Positions 8,871 through 15,906 of a stretch of DNA of 64,000 nt are shown here, piece after piece; position 1 is the stretch's first letter, and every line of letters starts with the position of its first letter. This DNA comes from Pseudoxanthomonas mexicana (lineage in GTDB: Bacteria; Pseudomonadota; Gammaproteobacteria; Xanthomonadales; Xanthomonadaceae), in the NCBI RefSeq assembly GCF_010093385.1, contig NZ_PDWV01000007.1, positions 1-64,000 of the forward strand. Reading direction: 5' to 3'. A program made the translations under genes and the position numbers. The notes beneath the pieces were generated by a model. It had not been told where the DNA came from. It ran no database searches and saw only the letters and a list, made by a program, of their open reading frames with translations.

Positions 8871-9989
8871 ATGCCGCACGTCCGCTTCGAGCACAGGATG
8901 CGATCCCTGTTGGCCGAAGCGGATGTGCGGATCGGTGGCGCCCGGCCGTGGGACTTCCAGGTCCGCGATCCTCGCGTGTACGCACGCGTGCTCGGTCAGG
9001 GCTCGCTGGGTCTGGGCGAGAGCTACATGGACGGATGGTGGGACGCCGAGGCGCTGGACGGCCTGCTGACCCGCCTGCTCGATGCGCATCTGGACGAGCG
9101 GGTGCATGGGGCCGGCGAACTGTTCGATGCGCTCCGCGCCCGCCTGACCAATCTGCAGTCGCGCCGTCGCAGTGGCGAGGTGGGGCGGCGCCATTACGAC
9201 CTGGGCAACGACCTGTATGCGGCCATGCTGGGTCGCCGTCTGGTGTACAGCTGCGCCTATTGGCGGAATGCGCAGGATCTGGATGCCGCACAGGAAGCCA
9301 AGCTGGACCTGGTGTGCAGGAAGCTGCGGCTGGCCCCGGGCATGCGGGTGGTCGACGTGGGATGCGGCTGGGGCGAAGCGCTGAAGTTCGCCGCCGAACG
9401 CTACGGGATCAGTGGGGTCGGTGTGACCATCTCGGTCGAGCAGGCCGAGTACGCGCGCCGCCTGTGCGCCGGGCTGCCCATCGAGATCCGCCTGCAGGAC
9501 TACCGCGACCTGGACGAGCGGTTCGACGCCGCGTTCTCGCTGGGCATGTTCGAACACGTCGGGGTGAAGAACTACCCGACCTTCTTCGACGTCGTCCGCC
9601 GCTGCCTGCCGGCCGATGGCCTGTTCCTGCTGCACACCATCGGCACGAACCGCTCGGTGCAGCGGACCGATCCCTGGATCGCGCGCTACATCTTCCCCAA
9701 CTCGATGCTGCCGTCTGCGGCGCAGATCGCCCATGCGCTGGAAGGGCGGTTCGTGCTGGAGGATTGGCACGGTTTCGGTGCCGACTACGACCGCACGCTG
9801 CAGGCCTGGCGCCACAACGTGGAGGCCGCCTGGGACCGCCTGGATGCGCGCTACGACGCGCGCTTCCGCCGCATGTGGCGGTTCTTTCTTGGCGCATCGA
9901 TGGCCACGTTCCGCAGCCGTCGTTCGCAGCTGTGGCAATTGGTGCTGTCGCCGCGCGGCGGGCGGGGCGGCTACGTTGCGCCGCGCTGA
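8871..9989 (+). CDS. cfa: Cyclopropane-fatty-acyl-phospholipid synthase
   Basis: A 372-residue SAM-dependent methyltransferase that adds a methylene bridge to unsaturated phospholipid acyl chains at the inner membrane. Its length is close to E. coli Cfa (382). The N-terminal lipid-binding region contains GLGESYMDGWW. The SAM motif I is VDVGCGWGEAL near residue 160, and the CFA-type segments YSCAYW and FEHVGVKNY are present. The start at 8871 was chosen because the longer frame runs through the upstream gene. A 7-nt gap to the DUF3298 gene suggests translational coupling. It ends before a bidirectional terminator. Confidence 0.92.
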   Translation: MPHVRFEHRMRSLLAEADVRIGGARPWDFQVRDPRVYARVLGQGSLGLGESYMDGWWDAEALDGLLTRLLDAHLDERVHGAGELFDALRARLTNLQSRRRSGEVGRRHYDLGNDLYAAMLGRRLVYSCAYWRNAQDLDAAQEAKLDLVCRKLRLAPGMRVVDVGCGWGEALKFAAERYGISGVGVTISVEQAEYARRLCAGLPIEIRLQDYRDLDERFDAAFSLGMFEHVGVKNYPTFFDVVRRCLPADGLFLLHTIGTNRSVQRTDPWIARYIFPNSMLPSAAQIAHALEGRFVLEDWHGFGADYDRTLQAWRHNVEAAWDRLDARYDARFRRMWRFFLGASMATFRSRRSQLWQLVLSPRGGRGGYVAPR

Positions 9990-10007
9990 AGATGGGCCGG
10001 AAACGGA

Positions 10008-10031
10008 AAGAGCAGGCCAGGGCCTGCTCTT
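10008..10031. terminator. Bidirectional terminator between cfa and the response regulator gene
   Basis: Perfect 11-bp arms AAGAGCAGGCC and GGCCTGCTCTT flank a 2-nt loop, between two convergent genes. The A/T content at both ends of the stem is modest. Confidence 0.65.
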
Positions 10032-10055
10032 CGTGCGTACTGCGCGGCCTTCCCG

Positions 10056-10448
10056 TCAGGCTGCGGGCGGCGAGGGCAGTTCGCGGGCGTTGAAGATGCG
10101 TTCGATGACTTCGGCCAGCTCGTCTTCCGAGAACGGCTTGGTCAGGTAGGCCTTGGCGCCCTGGCGCAGGCCCCACATGCGATCGGTGTCCTGGTCCTTG
10201 GTGGTCACCAGGATCACCGGGATGTGCTTGGTGGTGGCCTCGCGGCTCAAGGTGCGGGTGGCCTGGAAGCCGTTGAGGTTGGGCATCACCACGTCCATCA
10301 GGACCATGTCCGGCAGCTCGCGCTTGGCGACTTCCACGCCCGCGGCGCCGTCCTCGGCGGTGATGGATTCATGCCCCAGTTTCTCGACGATGCGCTGGAT
10401 GCCCAGCAACTGCGAGGGTGAATCGTCGACGATCAGAATCTTTGCCAT
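10056..10448 (-). CDS. pilH: Single-domain CheY-like response regulator, PilH-like
   Basis: A 130-residue stand-alone receiver domain. Landmarks are the acidic pair D8-D9, phospho-acceptor D52 in VLMDVVMP, switch T82/T83 and K104 in YLTKPF. The sequence around NLNGFQATR and VTTKDQDTD closely resembles PilH, the twitching-motility regulator acting with the Pil-Chp pathway. The ATG at 10446-10448 has GGGGAA upstream; the longer frame is unsupported. No pil genes are adjacent, so the PilH name rests on sequence resemblance only. Confidence 0.8.
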   Translation of the reverse strand: MAKILIVDDSPSQLLGIQRIVEKLGHESITAEDGAAGVEVAKRELPDMVLMDVVMPNLNGFQATRTLSREATTKHIPVILVTTKDQDTDRMWGLRQGAKAYLTKPFSEDELAEVIERIFNARELPSPPAA

Positions 10449-10551
10449 GGAGTTCCCCAGTTGTCCCCGGCGTCGATTGTAGAACGTGTTCGGGACAAGA
10501 CAAATGGCAAAGGCGGTCAGGCGGTGACGCCCGTCGTGCCGCGACTGCCGT

Positions 10552-11547
10552 TCATCCCATTCGCACGAGCGTGCGACCGAAGGAGCCGCCGGCCAGCATG
10601 GTCCGGAACACCTCCGCCAGGCCGTCCAACGTGGTTTCCCGGGTGCAGATGGTGTCCAGGTGCGCGGGCTTCCAGTCGCTGGCCAGCCGTTGCCACACCG
10701 TATCGCGGATGTCGCGGGCGGTGCCGGCCGATGCCACGCCCAGCAGGGAGACCCCACGGATGATGAAGGGCATCACCGTGGTCGCCAGGTCCGCGCTGGC
10801 GGCCAGTCCGGCGGTGGCCACGTTGCCGTAGGGGACGGTCTGCGCCAGCAGGCTGGCCAGCATGGGGCCGCCGACGTTGTCCAGGCCGCCGCCGAAGCGG
10901 GCGGTTTCCATCGGGCGGGTGGTGGCCAGCGCGTCGCGCGGCAGGACCTTGCGCGCGCCGATGGCGGTCAGATAGCCGGCATTCTCCGGTTTGCCGCTGA
11001 TGGCATGCACCTCGAAGCCGGCCCTGCTGAAGATGTCCACCGCCAGCGACCCCACGCCACCGGTCGCCCCGGTGACCGCCAGTGGTCCGAGGTCCGGGGT
11101 CTGCCGGTTCTCGCACATGCGGAACAGGGCCAGCGCCGCGGTGAAGCCGGCCGTGCCCAGGATCATGCTCTCACGCAGGGTGAGGCCGGAAGGGAGCGGG
11201 ATGACCCACCTGGCTTCCAGCCGCGCGTACTCCGCGTACCCGCCGTCATGGGTCTCGCTGAGGCCGCAGCCGGTGACGAGCACGGCGTCGCCTTCCTTGA
11301 AGGCGGAATCGGAGGAAGCCACCACATGCCCTGCGACGTCGATGCCACCCACCAGCGGGAACCGACGCAGTATCTTGCCTTCGCCCGTGCCGGCCAGCGC
11401 GTCCTTGTAGTTGACCGACGAGTAGGCGGTCTTGATGACGACTTCGCCGGGGTTCAATGCGTCCAGGGCGATGGACTCGATACCGCTGCGGTAGCCGGCG
11501 GCGTCGTTGTGGATGCGGAAGGCGGTGAAGGGGGTGGACAGGGTCAT
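10552..11547 (-). CDS. acuI: Acrylyl-CoA reductase family (YhdH/AcuI) quinone oxidoreductase-like protein
   Basis: A 331-residue zinc-free medium-chain dehydrogenase. It shows the YhdH/AcuI N-terminus (SSVNYKDALAGTGEGKILRRFPLVGGIDVAG) in pieces such as SVNYKDA and GGIDVAG. The NADPH-binding segment is AVTGATGGVGSLAVDIF, followed by the GARKVLPRD motif. AcuI enzymes reduce toxic acrylyl-CoA to propionyl-CoA with NADPH in the cytosol. A GIY-YIG gene lies 16 nt upstream on the same strand. Confidence 0.88.
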   Translation of the reverse strand: MTLSTPFTAFRIHNDAAGYRSGIESIALDALNPGEVVIKTAYSSVNYKDALAGTGEGKILRRFPLVGGIDVAGHVVASSDSAFKEGDAVLVTGCGLSETHDGGYAEYARLEARWVIPLPSGLTLRESMILGTAGFTAALALFRMCENRQTPDLGPLAVTGATGGVGSLAVDIFSRAGFEVHAISGKPENAGYLTAIGARKVLPRDALATTRPMETARFGGGLDNVGGPMLASLLAQTVPYGNVATAGLAASADLATTVMPFIIRGVSLLGVASAGTARDIRDTVWQRLASDWKPAHLDTICTRETTLDGLAEVFRTMLAGGSFGRTLVRMG

Positions 11548-11563
11548 GAAATGGCTCGTTCAA

Positions 11564-11860
11564 TCAGATGATGTCGGGATAGAGATCGCGCCATATCGGG
11601 TTCGCATCCTCGATGAGTCGGATCTTCCAGACCCGTTTCCACGCTTTCAGGGCCTTCTCGCGCAGGATCGCAGAATCCATCCCGGCGTGGACCTCATACC
11701 AGACCAAAGTATGGACTTGGTAACGCCGCGTAAAGCCATCCACATAGCCCTGCCTGTGCTGCCAGACCCGCCCCCGGAGATCAGACGTGACGCCAATGTA
11801 GAGGGTGCCTCGTGGCTGGCTCGCCAGCATGTAGACACAGGAAATCCTTTCCCGACGCAT
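11564..11860 (-). CDS. GIY-YIG nuclease superfamily protein
   Basis: A 98-residue single-domain protein. The GIY-YIG signature appears as CVYMLASQPRGTLYIGVTSD, followed by the conserved Arg (LRGRVWQH) and the late Glu/Lys helix REKALKAWKRVWK. Proteins of this short type are typically annotated as putative endonucleases of unknown role. GGAGAG precedes the start. It lies between a tandem repeat array and acuI on the same strand. Confidence 0.88.
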   Translation of the reverse strand: MRRERISCVYMLASQPRGTLYIGVTSDLRGRVWQHRQGYVDGFTRRYQVHTLVWYEVHAGMDSAILREKALKAWKRVWKIRLIEDANPIWRDLYPDII

Positions 11861-11932
11861 CGCAGGCTCTCCGTGGCCCGTCGTGTTTCCTGCCGGCCAC
11901 TATAAACCGATTCTGTTGGGCACCACCCGGCT

Positions 11933-12404
11933 CGTCATTCCAGCGCATGTTGGAATCCATGGTCCTTGAGTGCCGCAATCTGCCGGCAAGAGCAAGCTGC
12001 GTCCCAGCTTTCGCTGGGACGACGGTGATGGCTACACGGGTGGGGTGTGCCTCGGCTCGTCATTCCAGCGCATGCTGGAATCCATTGCCTTTGAGTGCCG
12101 CAATCTGCCGGCAAGAGCAAGATGGGTCCCAGCTTTCGCTGGGACGAAGGTGATGGCTACACGGGTGGGGTGTGCCTTGGCTCGTCATTCCGGCGCATGC
12201 TGGAATCCATTGCCTTTGAGTGCCGCAATCTGCCGGCAAGAGCAAGATGGGTCCCAGCTTTCGCTGGGACGACGGTGATGGCTACACGGGTGGGGTGTGC
12301 CCCGGCTCGTCATTCCAGCGCATGCTGGAATTCATTGCCATGAATGCCTTGATCTACCTGCAAGAGGACAATGGTTTCGGGCTCTCGTCGGGACGAGAGC
12401 GCCA
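11933..12404. repeat. Tandem array of 125-bp units with two hairpins each
   Basis: Three near-identical units start at 11933, 12058 and 12183, an exact 125-bp period. A fourth, diverged unit runs from 12308 to about 12404. Each unit has an imperfect or perfect palindrome ATTCCAGC-GCAT-GCTGGAAT near its start and a second stem GTCCCAGC-TTTC-GCTGGGAC further on. In unit four the second stem is replaced by a different perfect one, GCTCTCGTC/GACGAGAGC (12381-12400). Translated on the minus strand the units give the spurious peptide IPACAGMT seen across proteobacterial dispersed repeats. This fills the gene-free stretch 11861-12404. Confidence 0.9.
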
Positions 12405-12998
12405 TCACCGCAACGACTTCCGCCGCTTCTCATCCATCCACTTGTCCGCCTGGGCCGGGGTGTAGGCGCGCATCCAGGCGACCATGGCATCAAGGTCGTC
12501 GCCATGCCACAGGTCGTTGCGCTGTTCCGGGTGCAGGAAGCGTTCTTCGACCATGCGGTCGATCATGCCCATTAGCGGCGTGTAGAAGCCTTCCACGTCG
12601 AGGAAGGCGCAGGGCTTGTCGCCGATGCCGAGCTGGCGCCAGGTCAGCATCTCGAACATCTCGTCCAGCGTGCCGAAGCCGCCGGGCAGGGCGACGAAGG
12701 CGTCTGACAGGTCGAACATGCGCTTCTTGCGCTCGTGCATGTTGGCGACGACTTCCAGCCTGGTCACGCCCTTGTGCGCGACTTCCCAATTGACCAGTTG
12801 CTCGGGAATCACGCCGACCACCTCGCCGCCCGCGGCGAGCACCGCATCGGCGACGATGCCCATCAGTCCGACGTTGCCGCCGCCATAGACGAGTTGCAGG
12901 CCTTCCTTCGCGATGCGGTCGCCCAGGGCGATCGCGCGTTCGGTGTAGGCGGGCTTGCTGCCGGCGTTGGAGCCGCAGTAGACGCAGATGCTCTTCAT
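12405..12998 (-). CDS. LOG family protein (TIGR00730), nucleoside 5'-monophosphate phosphoribohydrolase type
   Basis: A 197-residue cytosolic Rossmann-like protein. It carries both LOG signatures: GGGNVGLMG near residue 40 and PGGFGTLDE near residue 105. Family members cleave cytokinin riboside monophosphate or related purine/pyrimidine nucleotides into base and ribose 5-phosphate. The bacterial role here could be nucleotide salvage or cytokinin production. The start has AGGA 9 nt upstream. It lies downstream of the lpd terminator and ends exactly at the repeat array. Confidence 0.9.
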   Translation of the reverse strand: MKSICVYCGSNAGSKPAYTERAIALGDRIAKEGLQLVYGGGNVGLMGIVADAVLAAGGEVVGVIPEQLVNWEVAHKGVTRLEVVANMHERKKRMFDLSDAFVALPGGFGTLDEMFEMLTWRQLGIGDKPCAFLDVEGFYTPLMGMIDRMVEERFLHPEQRNDLWHGDDLDAMVAWMRAYTPAQADKWMDEKRRKSLR

Positions 12999-13027
12999 GG
13001 TCGGGGTCCTGTGTTGCCTGTTGTCTG

Positions 13028-13089
13028 AAACGCAAAACGCCAGGCTTGGCCTGGCGCATGCGGATCACGGCGGCGGCCTCGCCGCCGTG
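13028..13089 (-). terminator. Hairpins after the sucA-sucB-lpd operon
   Basis: Read on the minus strand, the first stem (arms 13081-13089 and 13066-13074, nine G/C-rich pairs) lies just past the lpd stop. The second has arms CGCCAGGC (13049-13056) and GCCTGGCG (13038-13045) with a CAA loop and a TTTTGCG tail, the expected form of an intrinsic terminator. Confidence 0.7.
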
Positions 13090-13095
13090 CGGGCC

Positions 13096-14532
13096 TCAAT
13101 TGGCCTTGTGGATCGCGCGCTTGTGCACGGCCATCGCGGCGTCGTGCACCGCTTCCGACAGCGACGGGTGCGCATGGCAGATGCGGGCCAGGTCGTCAGC
13201 GGAGCCCTTGAACTCCATGGGGAGCACGCCCTCGTGCACCAGCTCCGACACGTTGGCGCCGACCAGGTGCATGCCCAGTACGCGATCGGTTTCGGCGTCG
13301 GCGATGACCTTCACGAAGCCTGCGGGCTCGGCCATCGCCACGGCACGGCCTACCGCGCCGAACGGGAAGGAGCCCGCCTTGTAGGCCACGCCTTCGGTCT
13401 TGAGCTGCTGCTCGGTCTTGCCGACCCAGGCGATCTCGGGCGAGGTGTAGATGACCCACGGAATGGTGTCGAAGTTGACGTGTCCCGGCAGGCCGGCGAT
13501 CAGCTCGGCGACCGCGATGCCTTCCTCGAAGCCCTTGTGCGCCAGCATCGGCCCACGCACGCAGTCGCCGATCGCCCACACGCCATCGACGCCGGTATGG
13601 CAGTGCGCGTCCACTTCCACCTGGCCACGCTCGTTGAGCTTGACGCCGGTGCCATCGGCCAGCAGGCCCTTGCTCGCGGCGCGGCGGCCCACGGCGACCA
13701 GCAGCTTGTCCACGGTCAGCGTCTTCTCGCCTTCGGCGTCGCTGTAGGTGACCACGACTTCCTTTTTCTTGCCCTTGCCCGTGACTTCGGTCTTCGATAC
13801 CTTGGCGCCAAGACGGATGTCGAGGCCCTGCTTCTTGAACTCGCGCGCGGCGACCTTCGACACTTCACTGTCGGCGACGGCAAGGAAATCGGGCAGGGCT
13901 TCGAGGATGGTGACCTCGGCGCCGAGGCGCTTCCATACGCTGCCCAGCTCCAACCCGATCACGCCTGCGCCGATCACCGCCAGGCGCTTGGGAACCTCGG
14001 TGAAGTCCAGTGCGCCCACGTTGTCGACGATGTACTCGTTGTCGAACTTGGCGAACGGCAGCTCGATGGAGTCCGAACCGGCGGCAAGGATGACGTTGGT
14101 GCCCTTCAGCTCGACTTCGCTGCCGTCATGCTGCTTCACCTTGACGAGGTTGCCCGGCTGCAACTGTCCGAAGCCGTAGTACGCGGTCACCTTGTTGGCC
14201 TTGAACAGCTGCGCGATGCCGCCGGTGAACTGCTTCACGATCGCGTCCTTGCGGCCGACCATGGTGCCGACATCGATCTTCGCGTCCTTGACGCTGATCC
14301 CGTGCTGTTCGAACTGGTGGGTCAGGTTGTGGTACTGGTGCGAGGAATCCAGCAGCGCCTTGGACGGGATGCAGCCGACGCGCAGGCAGGTGCCGCCGAG
14401 CGCGGGCTTGCCATCCTTGCCCAGCGCGGCGTCGATGCACGCGACCTTCATGCCCAACTGCGCGGCGCGGATGGCGGCGTGGTAGCCGGCCGGACCGGCA
14501 CCGATGACGACGACGTCGAATTGTTCGGTCAT
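13096..14532 (-). CDS. lpd: Dihydrolipoyl dehydrogenase (E3)
   Basis: A 478-residue FAD disulfide reductase. It reoxidises dihydrolipoyl groups of the 2-oxoglutarate dehydrogenase complex with NAD+. Visible are the FAD-binding GAGPAGYHAAIRAAQ at the N-terminus, the redox-active disulfide in GGTCLRVGCIPSK (near residues 45-55), the NAD-binding GAGVIGLELGSVWKR, and a C-terminal interface helix with the catalytic His in CHAHPSLSEA. It is the third gene of sucA-sucB-lpd. It is separated from sucB by about 100 nt carrying a long inverted repeat, which may adjust E3 output. Confidence 0.96.
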   Translation of the reverse strand: MTEQFDVVVIGAGPAGYHAAIRAAQLGMKVACIDAALGKDGKPALGGTCLRVGCIPSKALLDSSHQYHNLTHQFEQHGISVKDAKIDVGTMVGRKDAIVKQFTGGIAQLFKANKVTAYYGFGQLQPGNLVKVKQHDGSEVELKGTNVILAAGSDSIELPFAKFDNEYIVDNVGALDFTEVPKRLAVIGAGVIGLELGSVWKRLGAEVTILEALPDFLAVADSEVSKVAAREFKKQGLDIRLGAKVSKTEVTGKGKKKEVVVTYSDAEGEKTLTVDKLLVAVGRRAASKGLLADGTGVKLNERGQVEVDAHCHTGVDGVWAIGDCVRGPMLAHKGFEEGIAVAELIAGLPGHVNFDTIPWVIYTSPEIAWVGKTEQQLKTEGVAYKAGSFPFGAVGRAVAMAEPAGFVKVIADAETDRVLGMHLVGANVSELVHEGVLPMEFKGSADDLARICHAHPSLSEAVHDAAMAVHKRAIHKAN

Positions 14533-14566
14533 TTCATTCGCTCAAAAATAGAAGTGAGTGGAGAGA

Positions 14567-14612
14567 AGTGAGGAGTGAGGAAGAACAAGAGCCATCGCTC
14601 TCACTCCTCACT
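14567..14612. repeat. Inverted repeat in the sucB-lpd intercistronic gap
   Basis: Arms AGTGAGGAGTGAG (14567-14579) and CTCACTCCTCACT (14600-14612) are a perfect 13-bp match separated by 20 nt. Further CTCACTC/GAGTGAG-like short repeats lie on both sides. The gap is otherwise gene-free. It can form a strong mRNA hairpin and looks like a dispersed repeat inserted between the two cistrons. Confidence 0.75.
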
Positions 14613-14634
14613 CCTGATCACTCGCTCCTCGCTC

Positions 14635-15858
14635 TTACATGCCCAGCAGCATGCGGTGCGGGTTTTCCAGCTGGTTCTTGATGTCCACCAGGAACAGCAC
14701 CGCGTCCTTGCCGTCGATGATGCGGTGGTCGTAGGACAGCGCGATGTACATCATCGGTGCGGCGACGACCTGGCCGTTCTCGACGATGGCGCGCTCCTTG
14801 ATGGCGTGCATGCCCAGGATGGCGCTCTGCGGCGGGTTGACGATGGGCGTGGACATCAGCGAACCGAAGGTGCCGCCGTTGGTGATGGTGAAGGTGCCGC
14901 CCTGCAGGTCTTCCAGGCCCAGCTTGCCGTCGCGCGCCTTCTTGGCGTATTCGGCGATGCCCTTCTCGATGTCGCCGAAACCCATGCGCTCGACGTTGCG
15001 CAGCACCGGCGTCACCAGGCCCTTGTCCGTGGACACGGCGATCGAGATGTCGGCATAGCCGTGATAGATGATGTCGTTGCCGTCGACCGAGGCGTTGATG
15101 ATCGGATGGCGCTGCAGCGCGTTGGCGGCGGCCTTGGCGAAGAAGCTCATGAAGCCCAGCTTGATGCCGTTGGCCTTCACGAAGTCGTCCTGCAACTCCT
15201 TGCGCATTTCCATGACCTTGGCCAGGTTGACCTCGTTGAACGAGGTCAGCATGGCGATGGAGTTCTTGGACTGCATCAGGCGCTCGGCGATGCGCGTGCG
15301 GATGCGGGTCATCGGCACGCGCTCTTCCGGACGCGCGCCGCCGGACACGCCGGCGGTCTTGCCGCTGGCGTAGTTGACCAGGTCTTCCTTGGTCACGGCG
15401 CCGCGGCGACCGGTGCCTTCCACGGCGGCCGGATCGATGCCCTGGGTGATGGCAGTGAAGCGGGCGCCCGGGGGCAGCGCGTCGGCGCCGGCCGGTGCGG
15501 GCTTGGTGCTGGCCGGGGCGGCCGCGTCGGCCTTGGCGGCGTCGGCCTTCGGCTGCACTTCCTGGGCGCCGGCGGCCGGCTTCTTTTCCTCTGCGGCGGG
15601 GGCGGGTGCCGCGGCGGCCGCGCCTTCCTCGATGATCGCCAGCAGCTGCTGGCTGGTCACCGTGTCGCCTTCCTTGAACTTGATCTCCTTCAGCACGCCG
15701 TCGACGGGCGAGGGCACTTCCAGCACGACCTTGTCGGTTTCCAGGTCCATCAGGTTCTCGTCGCGCTTGACCGCGTCGCCCACCTTCTTGTGCCAGGCGG
15801 CGATGGTGGCGTCGGAGACGGACTCGGGAAGAACCGGAACTTTGACTTCAGTGGCCAT
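14635..15858 (-). CDS. sucB: Dihydrolipoyllysine-residue succinyltransferase (E2 of 2-oxoglutarate dehydrogenase)
   Basis: A 407-residue core subunit of the complex that converts 2-oxoglutarate to succinyl-CoA. Domain order is: one lipoyl domain (residues 1-77, lipoylated Lys in ETDKVVLEV); an Ala/Pro-rich linker (about 78-120); a peripheral subunit-binding domain (about 125-165, [14 protein letters not shown]); and the catalytic CAT-like domain ending in the active-site [13 protein letters not shown]. Length matches proteobacterial SucB. It lies 48 nt downstream of the sucA stop and is co-transcribed with sucA and lpd. Confidence 0.96.
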   Translation of the reverse strand: MATEVKVPVLPESVSDATIAAWHKKVGDAVKRDENLMDLETDKVVLEVPSPVDGVLKEIKFKEGDTVTSQQLLAIIEEGAAAAAPAPAAEEKKPAAGAQEVQPKADAAKADAAAPASTKPAPAGADALPPGARFTAITQGIDPAAVEGTGRRGAVTKEDLVNYASGKTAGVSGGARPEERVPMTRIRTRIAERLMQSKNSIAMLTSFNEVNLAKVMEMRKELQDDFVKANGIKLGFMSFFAKAAANALQRHPIINASVDGNDIIYHGYADISIAVSTDKGLVTPVLRNVERMGFGDIEKGIAEYAKKARDGKLGLEDLQGGTFTITNGGTFGSLMSTPIVNPPQSAILGMHAIKERAIVENGQVVAAPMMYIALSYDHRIIDGKDAVLFLVDIKNQLENPHRMLLGM

Positions 15859-15906
15859 GGGATGGGGCGTCCTGGTGTTGTTGTTGTTCGTTGGAAAAGG
15901 GCGGGC

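Noticed and set aside
12060-12245. Short repeated ORFs inside the 125-bp array
   Set aside because: They recur with the repeat period and give the well-known spurious IPACAGMT peptide; no ribosome sites.
11933-12404. CRISPR array
   Set aside because: The 125-bp units are contiguous direct repeats without unique spacers, and no cas genes are present.
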